NCBI GenBank assembly: GCA_016302315.1
Contig: JAEDNW010000043.1
Coordinates: 1-16,447, forward strand
Direction: 5' to 3'
Length of the DNA stretch: 16,447 nucleotides
Origin: UBA1724 sp016302315
GTDB lineage: Bacteria > Verrucomicrobiota > Lentisphaeria > Oligosphaerales > Oligosphaeraceae
Part shown: positions 1 through 6,928 of the stretch, one piece after another
How the letters are laid out: the number at the start of each line of letters is the position of its first letter
Position numbering within the stretch: position 1 is the stretch's first letter
Position numbers and translations under genes: made by a program
Notes under the pieces: generated by a model
What the model was told of the DNA's origin: nothing
The model's database searches: none
Seen by the model: only the letters and a program-made list of their open reading frames with translations

Positions 1-13
1 AATTCCTATTGAA

Positions 14-105
14 CCCCGCCCCGCGGGGTGGCAGGATCGATAGACGGGGGTGCGGGAGCCACAACGTGGCGACCAAACCCCCGGTAGCGGGAACCCCCCG
101 GGGGG
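14..105. repeat. Nested palindromic element (REP-like or structured RNA candidate)
   Basis: Three foldable units lie within about 90 bases just past the stop of the HD-domain gene. The first is a perfect CCCCGCGGGG palindrome (19-28). The second is a two-tier hairpin: CGGGGGT (45-51) pairs with ACCCCCG (77-83), and inside it GCCAC (58-62) pairs with GTGGC (66-70) around a 3-base loop. The third is a perfect CCCCCCGGGGGG palindrome (94-105). Both outer palindromes are preceded by GAA. No U-tract follows on either strand, so this is not a standard intrinsic terminator, although it could block transcription or stabilise the 3' end of the minus-strand message. The structure is seen directly. That it is dispersed in the genome is inference. 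Confidence 0.45.
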
Positions 106-117
106 ATGTTCCGATGA

Positions 118-1365
118 TCAGGCCAGTTCTTCCAGGATTTTCAGGAGAGGCTGGGGGTGTTGGGCCAGGGCGTGGCGTCGTTCTGGGGGAGTGACCAGTC
201 GGACGGCGAAGGTTCGGAGGTAGTCGCTTTCCAGGGACGCCCGGTGGTCTTTGTCCTTTTCCAGGAGCCAATAATCGGAAGTGCCGCCGTTGGCGATACG
301 GAGATCCTTGGGGAGGAGTTTTTTGAAGTAGGGCATGGCGGCCAGGAGGAGTTCACCCCGGGGCACGCCGGCGGCATCCGCCAGGAGATTTTCCACCTGT
401 TCCGTCTGTTCGGGCGTAGCGAGGCGGCGGGAGAGATTCAGGAGATTCTGGCGGGGCCATTCCTGGAGGAAGATTTCCTTTCCTTCCACGTTTTCCACAT
501 ATCCGTATCCCTGGGGTTTCAGGCAGAGGCAGGTCTGGTGGAGCTGGCGGTTCAGGAGTCGCTGCAGCATCTGCCGTGCCGGGGGGCAGGATTCGGGAAG
601 AAGCCAGGCCACCAGTTCCTCGTCGGTCATGCGCCAAAGGGCCTCCGCCTTTTCCTCCTCCGGGCCTTCCTGCCGGAGTTTCTGCTGCAGGGCCCACTGG
701 AGCATTCTCTGGGCGGAGAGAGCGGTTTTGTTCAGATATCCGTGCTGATGAAGATAGGAATAGAATTTCTGGACACGCTTTCCTTCCTCGATGAATTTTT
801 CCCCCAGGGCCAGGGTTCCCTCGGCGGTGCGGAGGGTATTGGCCTGGAGGAGATCCAGGGAGGGGGTTCCGGTGAAGCCCAGATGGAGGGCATCCCGTTC
901 CAGATAATCCAGTTTATCGGCGCCCAGGTTCCGGTCGGAGACCCATTCCCCCAGGGGGTCCTTCCCCTCCAGCATGGCCAGGATCCGGTCCGGATCGCCT
1001 CCGCAGGCCCCAATGGCCTCCCCCATCTCCCGGATGACCTGGGCCCCGCGCTGGTGGTGGTCTCCCGGCAGAATGGGCTCCACCTGATGGGAGAAGGGGC
1101 CGTGGCCCACATCGTGGAGGAGGGCAAACAGTTCCAGGGCACGGCAGGCGGCGGAGGACATTCCCTGGAGACGAGCCGCCAGGCGCGCCCGGCGCAGAAC
1201 CCCCAGGGCATGCTCTAGACGGCTGTGCCGGGCCCCGGGGAAGACCAGGTCATTGAGCCCCAGCTGGCGGCAGCGGCGCAGTCTCTGAAAGAGAGGATGA
1301 TCCAGCACCGGCAGCAGGCCTTCCACCTCCACCGAGCCGGAGCAGGGAATGCAGACGGCCTTCAT
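118..1365 (-). CDS. HD-domain phosphohydrolase (dGTPase/SAMHD1-like)
   Basis: A 415-residue protein of the HD superfamily that resembles the SAMHD1/YdhJ-type branch, whose members hydrolyse phosphoester bonds, often of dNTPs. Likely metal ligands are His52 in HSRLEH (47-52), the His84-Asp85 doublet in LLHDVGHGPFSH (82-93) and Asp150 in ADKLDYLERD (149-158). The C-terminal half is helical with no second domain I recognise. The ATG overlaps the trmB stop as ATGA, and GAGGAG sits nine bases upstream, so translation is probably coupled to trmB. It is the last gene of the minus-strand run. The actual substrate (dGTP, another nucleotide or a signalling nucleotide) cannot be read from the sequence; no known allosteric-site motif was identified. 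Confidence 0.88.
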   Translation of the reverse strand: MKAVCIPCSGSVEVEGLLPVLDHPLFQRLRRCRQLGLNDLVFPGARHSRLEHALGVLRRARLAARLQGMSSAACRALELFALLHDVGHGPFSHQVEPILPGDHHQRGAQVIREMGEAIGACGGDPDRILAMLEGKDPLGEWVSDRNLGADKLDYLERDALHLGFTGTPSLDLLQANTLRTAEGTLALGEKFIEEGKRVQKFYSYLHQHGYLNKTALSAQRMLQWALQQKLRQEGPEEEKAEALWRMTDEELVAWLLPESCPPARQMLQRLLNRQLHQTCLCLKPQGYGYVENVEGKEIFLQEWPRQNLLNLSRRLATPEQTEQVENLLADAAGVPRGELLLAAMPYFKKLLPKDLRIANGGTSDYWLLEKDKDHRASLESDYLRTFAVRLVTPPERRHALAQHPQPLLKILEELA

Positions 1366-1949
1366 TCCGGCTTGCTCCTCACCCGGTAGCAGATATGATG
1401 CACCTCCTGCCCCTGGGCATTCCAGTGGAGTTCAAAGTCGGTCTTCACATCAGCCATATCCTGGACCCCCTCCGGCGCGGGCTCATAGAGCTCCTCCAGA
1501 TTCTGGAAGAGCTGGACCCAGTTCTGGAAATAGGGGGTGTAGTCGGTGGAGAGATGGAAGATTCCCCCGGGTTTCAGCACCCGAACCATGCGGCAGAGGA
1601 AATCGGTGCAGACCAGGCGGCGTCCCACGTGGCTCCGTTTCGGCCAGGGATCGGGGCAGAGCAGATGGACCCGGTCCAGGCAGTGGGGAGGCAGCTGATA
1701 GGAGACCAGGGCCAGGCTGGTGGCCCGCAGCGCCCGGAGATTCTCCACGCCGGCCCGGGCCGCCCGTTTCTCCACAATGCGGAGACGTTCGGAGATCAGG
1801 TCGTTGCACAAGACCAGGCGGTCCGGATGGCGGCGGGCCAGTTCCACCGTGAAGCGCCCTTTGCCGCACCCCATGTCAAACTCCACCGGAGCGCCTCGCC
1901 AAGGCTCGGGAAGTTCGTAGATTTGCCAAGTGTTGGTGAGACTCTCCAT
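1362..1949 (-). CDS. trmB: tRNA (guanine-N7-)-methyltransferase TrmB
   Basis: A 195-residue class I SAM-dependent methyltransferase that makes m7G46 in tRNA variable loops. The SAM-binding motif is EFDMGCGKGRF (23-33). The family signature PDPWPKRSH is at 99-107, the TDYTPYF motif at 135-141, and the C-terminal T-FE motif near 170-173. The N-terminus is short, so the protein is slightly smaller than many TrmB enzymes (about 200-240 residues), but all core motifs are present. AGGAAAG lies eight bases before the ATG and overlaps the end of the aminotransferase gene, whose stop is only three bases upstream. The 3' end overlaps the HD-domain gene by four bases. A cotranscribed housekeeping tRNA-modification gene. 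Confidence 0.95.
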   Translation of the reverse strand: MESLTNTWQIYELPEPWRGAPVEFDMGCGKGRFTVELARRHPDRLVLCNDLISERLRIVEKRAARAGVENLRALRATSLALVSYQLPPHCLDRVHLLCPDPWPKRSHVGRRLVCTDFLCRMVRVLKPGGIFHLSTDYTPYFQNWVQLFQNLEELYEPAPEGVQDMADVKTDFELHWNAQGQEVHHICYRVRSKPE

Positions 1950-1952
1950 GCC

Positions 1953-3158
1953 CTACCCTTTCCTGTGACGTTCCACAAAATGCCCAATCCGCGCCAGAGC
2001 CTCCTGGATCTCCTTCATGCCCGTGGCATAGGAACAGCGGACAAAGCCCTCTCCCGAGGCGCCGAAGGCATCCCCGGGCACCACCGCCACATGCTCTTCC
2101 TCCAGCAGACGCTCCGCAAATTCCGTGGAGCCCATGCCGGTGGAGGCGATGCAGGGGAAGACATAGAAGGCGCCCCGGGGCATGAAGCAGTTCAGCCCCA
2201 TGGCATTGAAGCCCTTCACGATCACGTTGCGCCGCTGCTCGTATTCCCGGCGCATGGCCTCCCGCTCCTTCTCGGCGCCCTGGAGGGCCTCGATGGCTCC
2301 GAACTGGCATGGGGTGGGGGCGCAGAGGATGGTGTACTGGTGGATCTTCATCATGGCATCGATGATATCCTGGGGTCCCAGGGCGTAGGCCACGCGCATA
2401 CCCGTCATGGCGTAGGCTTTGCTGAAGCCGTTGAAGACCACGGTGCGCTCCGCCATCCCCGGCAGGGTGGCGATGGAGGGGGAGCGGGGGATGTAGGAGA
2501 GGTCCTCGTAGATCTCGTCGGAGAACACCAGGAGATCGTGCCGGATGGCGAACTCCGCCACCTTCTGCTTGTCCTCCCAGGTCATGCCCGCTCCGGTGGG
2601 ATTGTTGGGATAGTTCAGCATCAGCACCTTGGTCCGGGGGGTGACGGCCTTCTCCAGATCCTCCACCTGCACCACGAAGTCATGTTCCGCCCGAGTGCGC
2701 ACGGACACCGGGACGCCGTGGGCCATGGCCACAGTGGGGCCGTAGGAGACGTAGCAGGGTTCGTGGTAGAGCACTTCATCCCCCGGGCAGATCACGGCCC
2801 GCACCGCCAGATCCAGGCCCTCGGAGACGCCCACGGTGACCAGACACTGGTTTTCGGGGCGGTACTCGCCGCCATACCGCTGCTGAAAATGCTGGCAGAT
2901 GGCCTCCCGCAGCCGCTTGTCCCCCAGATTGGAGGTGTAGTGGGTATAGCCCTTCTGGAGGGAGTAGAGCATGGCCTCCCGGATGCGCCAGGGGGTGACG
3001 AAATCCGGCTCGCCGATGCCCAGGGAGATCACCCCCCGCATGGTGCTCACCAGATCAAAGAACTTCCGGATGCCGCTTTTGGGCACGCATTGAATATGGG
3101 GCGCCACCCGGGGGCGGGAGGGGTTCCCGGAATTACATGGAGACTTGGAGACGCTCAT
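1953..3158 (-). CDS. Class I/II PLP-dependent aminotransferase (PatA/AlaT-like)
   Basis: A 401-residue fold-type I aminotransferase. It carries the SGIRKFFDL start typical of this subgroup (28-36), LGIGEPDF (46-53), YPNNPTG (183-189), Asp214 and Tyr217 for the cofactor in SDEIYED, the Schiff-base Lys247 in NGFSKAYAMTGMR (243-255) and the carboxylate-binding Arg374. Likely substrates are small amino acids or aspartate with a 2-oxoacid acceptor; the exact pair cannot be decided. The ATG is well supported by AGGAGG six bases upstream. It starts 26 bp inside the Lrp/AsnC gene. A similar Lrp-plus-aminotransferase pair is known in Bacillus (yugG-yugH), so local control by the neighbouring regulator is a reasonable inference. 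Confidence 0.92.
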   Translation of the reverse strand: MSVSKSPCNSGNPSRPRVAPHIQCVPKSGIRKFFDLVSTMRGVISLGIGEPDFVTPWRIREAMLYSLQKGYTHYTSNLGDKRLREAICQHFQQRYGGEYRPENQCLVTVGVSEGLDLAVRAVICPGDEVLYHEPCYVSYGPTVAMAHGVPVSVRTRAEHDFVVQVEDLEKAVTPRTKVLMLNYPNNPTGAGMTWEDKQKVAEFAIRHDLLVFSDEIYEDLSYIPRSPSIATLPGMAERTVVFNGFSKAYAMTGMRVAYALGPQDIIDAMMKIHQYTILCAPTPCQFGAIEALQGAEKEREAMRREYEQRRNVIVKGFNAMGLNCFMPRGAFYVFPCIASTGMGSTEFAERLLEEEHVAVVPGDAFGASGEGFVRCSYATGMKEIQEALARIGHFVERHRKG

Positions 3159-3621
3159 AATCTTCCTCCTTCTGCAGTTCGATTCCCGCTTCCTTGTACT
3201 TCTTCAGCAGAAAGAGGGTGGCGCAGGACTTCACGCCGGGCTGTGTGGAAAGTTTGCTGGCCACGAAATGGGCCACATCCTGGAGGGAGTTTCCCACCAC
3301 CTCCAGATGGAGATCATAGCGTCCGGACACCAGGTAGGCCGAGACCACCTCGTCGAACTTGCAGATCCTCTGGGCGATGGCGTCGAATCCGGAGTCCCGC
3401 TCCGGCTGGATCTGGACTTCGATGATGGCCCGGGTCTGGCTCTCCTCCTCTCCCGTCAGGGCCGTGTATCCCAGGATGCGCCCCTGACTCTCCAGCTCGG
3501 CGATGGCCTTGGTCACTTCCTGGGCGGGCACCGCCAGGCGGTCGGCGATTTCCTGGACGGGGATACGGGCGTCTCGCTTCAGCAATGCGAGGGTGGAATC
3601 ACACAAATCTTGCCAATTCAT
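3133..3621 (-). CDS. Lrp/AsnC-family transcriptional regulator
   Basis: A 162-residue protein with an N-terminal helix-turn-helix (about 1-52; it has IPVQEIADRLAV followed by VTKAIAELESQGRILGY) and a C-terminal RAM ligand/oligomerisation domain (about 65-140; ISGRYD-type motif seen as VSGRYDLHLEV near 98-108). These proteins sense amino acids and form dimers to octamers on DNA. The ATG is preceded by AGGAGG with only four intervening bases. Its 3' end overlaps the aminotransferase start by 26 bp, so the two are surely cotranscribed. The probable role is amino-acid-responsive control of its own operon; an operator would most likely lie in 3622-3761. Confidence 0.93.
   Translation of the reverse strand: MNWQDLCDSTLALLKRDARIPVQEIADRLAVPAQEVTKAIAELESQGRILGYTALTGEEESQTRAIIEVQIQPERDSGFDAIAQRICKFDEVVSAYLVSGRYDLHLEVVGNSLQDVAHFVASKLSTQPGVKSCATLFLLKKYKEAGIELQKEEDYERLQVSM
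3165..3170 (-). promoter_or_regulatory. Shine-Dalgarno site of the aminotransferase gene
   Basis: A perfect AGGAGG on the minus strand, six bases before the ATG ending at 3158 and inside the Lrp coding region. It decides the start of the aminotransferase at 3158 rather than at an internal codon. Confidence 0.75.
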
Positions 3622-3761
3622 GGGGCCTCCTGTTCTGAGGGTGAATGTGCCCTCCCCTCTGGCGGCGAAGCCGTCTGCTTAGCATGGCAGTGGCTTTCGC
3701 GACAAACGCCGGGGGAGAGGGATGAGGATGTGGAAAAGGGCAGCGGGGAGAAGCGGGGGAC
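3622..3761 (-). promoter_or_regulatory. Leader/control region of the Lrp-aminotransferase operon
   Basis: A 140-bp gap between the rny stop and the lrp start, the largest break in the lower half of the minus-strand run. Seen in it are AGGAGG at 3626-3631 (minus strand), a small hairpin CGGC-GAA-GCCG at 3663-3673, and a TCGCGA palindrome within TTTCGCGACAAA. No convincing -10/-35 pair and no U-tract terminator for rny were found. A promoter and Lrp operator here are expected from the gene layout, but no specific box can be assigned. Confidence 0.4.
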
Positions 3762-5426
3762 TCAGCAGGCGTATTCCACGGCCCGGGTCTCCCGGATCAC
3801 CGTGACCCGGATCTGGCCGGGATAGCGCACCTCCGCCTGAATCCGACGAGCCATCTCCCGGGCCAAAAGCTGGGACTGCTCCTGGGAAACTTCCTGGGGA
3901 CGCACCAAAACCCGGATCTCACGCCCCGCCTGGAGAACGTGACAACTCTCGACGCCGACAAAGGAACCGCCAATGCGCTCCAAGGCCTCCAGACGACGTA
4001 AAAACAGCTCCGTGGTCTCCGAACGGGCACCGGGACGGGATGCGCTGACCGCATCACACACCTGGACAATGACGGCGATGCCGGATTCCATGGGGACTTC
4101 GTTGTGGTGGGCCGCCACCGCATTCACCACCACCGGATCCTCCCCCAGGCTCCGAAGCAATTCCGCGCCCAGGGACGCATGGCCTCCGGGGCCCTCCGAG
4201 GGCAGCGCCTTCCCGATGTCGTGCAGCAATCCAGCGCGACGAGCCTGCTCCTGGGGCAGTCCCATTTCCGCCGCCAGCATTCCCGCCAGGGTGCCCACCT
4301 CCAGGGAGTGCTGAAGCACATTCTGGGAGAAGCTGTGCCGGTATTCCAGGCGCCCCAGCACATCCAGCAGTTTTTCCGGAAGCACCAGGGAGAGCCGCTG
4401 GGCGGCCTCCTCGCCCTTCTGGCGCATCTGCTCCTGCAGTTCCTGGCGGATGATCTCCGCCAGTTCCTCCACCCGGCTGGGATGGATGCGTCCGTCGTCC
4501 ACCAGTTTTTCCAGGGCCCGCCGGGCCACTTCCCGCCGCAGGGGATCGAAGCAGGAGATCACCACCGTCTGGGGGGCCTCGTCCACCAGGATGGTGGTGC
4601 CGGTGGCGGCCTCCAGGGCCCGGATGTTCCGTCCATCCTTTCCGATGATCCGTCCCTTCATCTCTTCATTGGGGAGGGAGATGGTGGACGTGGCATCCTC
4701 CTGGGCCAGAGTGGGGGCGCAGCGTTCCATGGAGGCCAGGAGAATCTCCCTGCCCTGTTCCAGGAGAATCTGGCGTCCCTCCTCCTGCTGCTGCCGGACC
4801 AGGGCGGCCCGTTCGGCGGTCATTTCCCGGCGGAGTTCCTCCAGGAGTTCCCGCCGGGCCTCCTCCAGGGAGGTTCCCGCCAGGCGGGCCCGTTCCTCCT
4901 GGAGAACCTTGCGGGCCTCCTCCAGGCTTTGGCGGTCGGCCTGGAGTTTACGGTCCGCCTCCTTGAAGGCGTCGCTGCGGCGGTCCATTTCCTCCAGCCG
5001 TTCCTGGAGGAGTTCCAGGCGTTGTTCCAGGGAATCCTCCCGAGCGCTGAGGCGTTCGGCCTGCAGCCGGAGTTCGGCGCGGTTCTTCTCCTTTTCCCGT
5101 TCTCCCTCCTCCCGGATGGCCATCAGCGCCTCCTTCGCCTTGAGCTCCGCCTCCTTCACAATGGCCTCCGCCTGAACCTTGGCCTGCTCCTGGGAAGACT
5201 GGATGGTGGCGCGGGCCTCCTCCTGCTCCCGGCGAATGGCCTCCTCCATCCGGCTGCGGCGGTTGCCGGACAGGATCTGCCAGAGCACCAGAAACACCAG
5301 AAGCAGGCTGGCGCCGCTGAGGAACCAGAGCTGAAGGGTGTTGAGCTCCGCCTCCTGCTCCGGAGACAGATAGCTCTGCTGCGCCTGCAGGGCCCTGGGA
5401 ATGATGTCAAGAAGGAAGAAGGGCAT
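3762..5426 (-). CDS. rny: Ribonuclease Y
   Basis: A 554-residue membrane-anchored endoribonuclease that starts mRNA decay. In order: an unusually long N-terminal stretch (1-31), a transmembrane helix (about 32-52), a long charged coiled coil (about 55-235), a KH RNA-binding domain with GRIIGKDGRNIR (258-269), and an HD domain with His373, the LLHDIGKA motif (400-407, catalytic His402-Asp403) and Asp458. The C-terminus YPGQIRVTVIRETRAVEY is the family hallmark. Canonical RNase Y proteins enter the membrane helix within the first few residues; here about 30 residues precede it, and no alternative start lies between. The gene begins 20 bp inside the cyclo-ligase gene. The start has at most a weak GGGTGA ribosome site, so translational coupling is likely. 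Confidence 0.96.
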   Translation of the reverse strand: MPFFLLDIIPRALQAQQSYLSPEQEAELNTLQLWFLSGASLLLVFLVLWQILSGNRRSRMEEAIRREQEEARATIQSSQEQAKVQAEAIVKEAELKAKEALMAIREEGEREKEKNRAELRLQAERLSAREDSLEQRLELLQERLEEMDRRSDAFKEADRKLQADRQSLEEARKVLQEERARLAGTSLEEARRELLEELRREMTAERAALVRQQQEEGRQILLEQGREILLASMERCAPTLAQEDATSTISLPNEEMKGRIIGKDGRNIRALEAATGTTILVDEAPQTVVISCFDPLRREVARRALEKLVDDGRIHPSRVEELAEIIRQELQEQMRQKGEEAAQRLSLVLPEKLLDVLGRLEYRHSFSQNVLQHSLEVGTLAGMLAAEMGLPQEQARRAGLLHDIGKALPSEGPGGHASLGAELLRSLGEDPVVVNAVAAHHNEVPMESGIAVIVQVCDAVSASRPGARSETTELFLRRLEALERIGGSFVGVESCHVLQAGREIRVLVRPQEVSQEQSQLLAREMARRIQAEVRYPGQIRVTVIRETRAVEYAC

Positions 5427-6015
5427 GGGGAATCACCCATTGTTCGGGGGTGAGAATGAGGCGGACGGGGCGGTCCCAGGGTTCGGAAGGGATTTCCTCC
5501 GTCTCCAGCAGCTGGCACTGGTGGCAGAGTCCCAGAGGGAATCCTCCGGGGAAGCGGGCCCGGAGTCGGTCGTAGAATCCGCCTCCTCTGCCCAGGCGGG
5601 TGCCGCGGCGGTCGAAGGCCAGGCCGGGAATGAGCCAGAGGGCGGGTTCCGGAAGTTCCAGGACCTCGGGGCAGGAGGGAGCGGGTTCCGGGATCCGGTA
5701 TTTTCCGGGCTGCAGATCCTCCTCCAGATTCCGCACCAGGGCCAGGGTGTATCCGCCCTCCTGGAACCGGGGAAGAAGGAGGCGTTTTCCCTGGCGGAGG
5801 GCCTGGTTCAGCAGAGGCAGCACCGGCAGCTCCTCCTGGATGGGGATGTAGCCCACCAGCGCCGCGGCATTCTGGAAAAGGGGATCCGCCAGGAGGCGGC
5901 GGAAGGAGGGAAGCTCCGCCGGCAGCGGAGGAACGTGGCGGAGACATTCCTGCATCCGGCGGCGAAGGGCCTGCTTGGCCTCCCGGGAAGGATCGTCGGA
6001 GGGGGAAGGCATCAT
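5407..6015 (-). CDS. 5-formyltetrahydrofolate cyclo-ligase
   Basis: A 202-residue enzyme that converts 5-formyl-THF to 5,10-methenyl-THF with ATP, returning the stored folate to the one-carbon pool. Diagnostic features are VGYIPIQEELPV (54-65) and the ATP/Mg-binding C-terminal motif in which PGLAFD (130-135) is followed by RLGRGGGFYDR (140-150). The open frame extends upstream to 6177, but that part overlaps rsmD and is Arg/Pro-rich shadow sequence. The start at 6015 (ATGATG) overlaps the rsmD stop as ATGA, the same coupling used by trmB and the HD gene, and it gives the normal family length. The 3' end overlaps rny by 20 bp. The symbol varies between species (ygfA, fau, MTHFS-like), so none is given. 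Confidence 0.92.
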   Translation of the reverse strand: MMPSPSDDPSREAKQALRRRMQECLRHVPPLPAELPSFRRLLADPLFQNAAALVGYIPIQEELPVLPLLNQALRQGKRLLLPRFQEGGYTLALVRNLEEDLQPGKYRIPEPAPSCPEVLELPEPALWLIPGLAFDRRGTRLGRGGGFYDRLRARFPGGFPLGLCHQCQLLETEEIPSEPWDRPVRLILTPEQWVIPHALLPS

Positions 6016-6608
6016 GGCGCAGGGGCGGGAGCGGCGGTGGCGTAGGAGACGGTGCGGATGCCGAAGCTGCGCTCCTTGAGGAGACGCCAAGGTGTCAGGG
6101 GCGCCCAGGGAAGATTCCGGTCCTCGGAATGATGCTCCAACGCCAGGATGGCCCCGGGGGCGGCGAAGGGAAGCCACCCCGGATCCAGCAGCAGCTCCCG
6201 GGCCCCATATTGGCCGGGGCGGGGATGGTAGGGAGGATCCGCCAGCAGGAAATCAAAGCTCTCCTCCCCGGAAAGGCGACGGGGCATTTGCGCCGCATCC
6301 CCTCCCAGCAGCACCACTTCCCCCACAGGATGGGGGGCCATGGCCTTCTGCACCCTCTGGAGATTCTCCCGGATCACCGCCAGATGCCGGGGATCCTTCT
6401 CCACCATGACCACCCGCGCCGCCCCCCGGGAAAGGGCCTCCAGCCCCAGGGCGCCTGTGCCGGAGAAAAGGTCCAGCACCCGGCTTCCCCGGAGATCCCC
6501 CAGGGTGGAAAAGAGGGATTCCTTCACCTTGTCCTCGGTGGGGCGCACGCCATCATCATCGGGAACTGCCAGCCGAATGCCCCTGGCCAGGCCGGAGACA
6601 ATGCGCAT
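6012..6608 (-). CDS. rsmD: 16S rRNA (guanine(966)-N2)-methyltransferase RsmD
   Basis: A 198-residue class I methyltransferase that modifies G966 of 16S rRNA during 30S assembly. It starts with the family-typical MRIVSGLARG and VRPTEDKVKESLF (21-33). The SAM motif is VLDLFSGTGALGLEALSRGA (44-63), and the catalytic N6/N2-methylase motif is DPPY (124-127), with Asp where many N-methylases have Asn. The C-terminus ends in a short Ala-Pro run. AAGGA is ten bases before the ATG, and the upstream zinc-ribbon gene stops three bases away. coaD, a frequent partner of rsmD, is not here; the following gene is the folate cyclo-ligase, coupled by an ATGA overlap. Confidence 0.95.
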   Translation of the reverse strand: MRIVSGLARGIRLAVPDDDGVRPTEDKVKESLFSTLGDLRGSRVLDLFSGTGALGLEALSRGAARVVMVEKDPRHLAVIRENLQRVQKAMAPHPVGEVVLLGGDAAQMPRRLSGEESFDFLLADPPYHPRPGQYGARELLLDPGWLPFAAPGAILALEHHSEDRNLPWAPLTPWRLLKERSFGIRTVSYATAAPAPAP

Positions 6609-6611
6609 GGC

Positions 6612-6893
6612 CTAGGATTCCTTTAGATGACGGGCACGCTGTTTCAGCGTCTCATGGATGCCGGAGTAAGGCATCTGGAAGGGCTGGGTGCGGCCGCCGC
6701 AGAGGGGGCAACGCCGGTCCACCGACTGCCGCGCCAGGGAAAAGACATTCCCGCATTTGCTGCAGGTGAGCAGCTTGGAGCGGGAAAGGTGCCAGTTATG
6801 GTTGCTGAACCACAGCTTTTCCGCCAGGAGGAGGAGAAGGCCTCCCAGCAGGGCCAGCAGGGTATAGAGGAGAAGAAGGCGGGAGATGGGCAT
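6612..6893 (-). CDS. Small membrane protein with a zinc ribbon
   Basis: A protein of 93 residues that I do not recognise as a named family. An N-terminal hydrophobic helix (about 5-24) is followed by a basic linker and a four-cysteine zinc ribbon, CSKC (44-47) and CPLC (62-65), so it is probably a membrane-anchored zinc-binding protein with the ribbon in the cytoplasm. The chosen ATG (6893) lies 35 bases after the stop of the TonB-like gene and puts the helix right at the N-terminus. A longer version from GTG at 6941 would add a Pro-rich 16 residues and overlap the upstream gene; it cannot be excluded. Neither start has a good ribosome site. It sits between an envelope module and rsmD, and its role is unknown. 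Confidence 0.68.
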   Translation of the reverse strand: MPISRLLLLYTLLALLGGLLLLLAEKLWFSNHNWHLSRSKLLTCSKCGNVFSLARQSVDRRCPLCGGRTQPFQMPYSGIHETLKQRARHLKES

Positions 6894-6928
6894 GAGGCGC
6901 CGGAAGAGAGAAGGGGGTGGGGGAAAGA

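Noticed and set aside
1..117. Possible tmRNA, tRNA or intrinsic terminator at the left end
   Set aside because: The hairpins are real, but there is no T-arm consensus, CCA end or tag frame, and no U-tract after a hairpin on either strand.
9..194. A 61-codon plus-strand frame at the left edge
   Set aside because: It runs through the palindromic element and then antisense into the HD gene; there is no ribosome site and the composition is repeat-like. It is better explained by the structured element.
1395..3425. A plus-strand open frame of 676 codons opposite trmB, the aminotransferase and the Lrp gene
   Set aside because: An antisense shadow of three well-recognised genes, with no domain motifs.
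6016..6177. N-terminal extension of the folate cyclo-ligase upstream of 6015
   Set aside because: The extra 54 residues are Arg/Pro-rich, lie entirely over rsmD, and are absent from the usual enzyme length; ATGA coupling supports the 6015 start.
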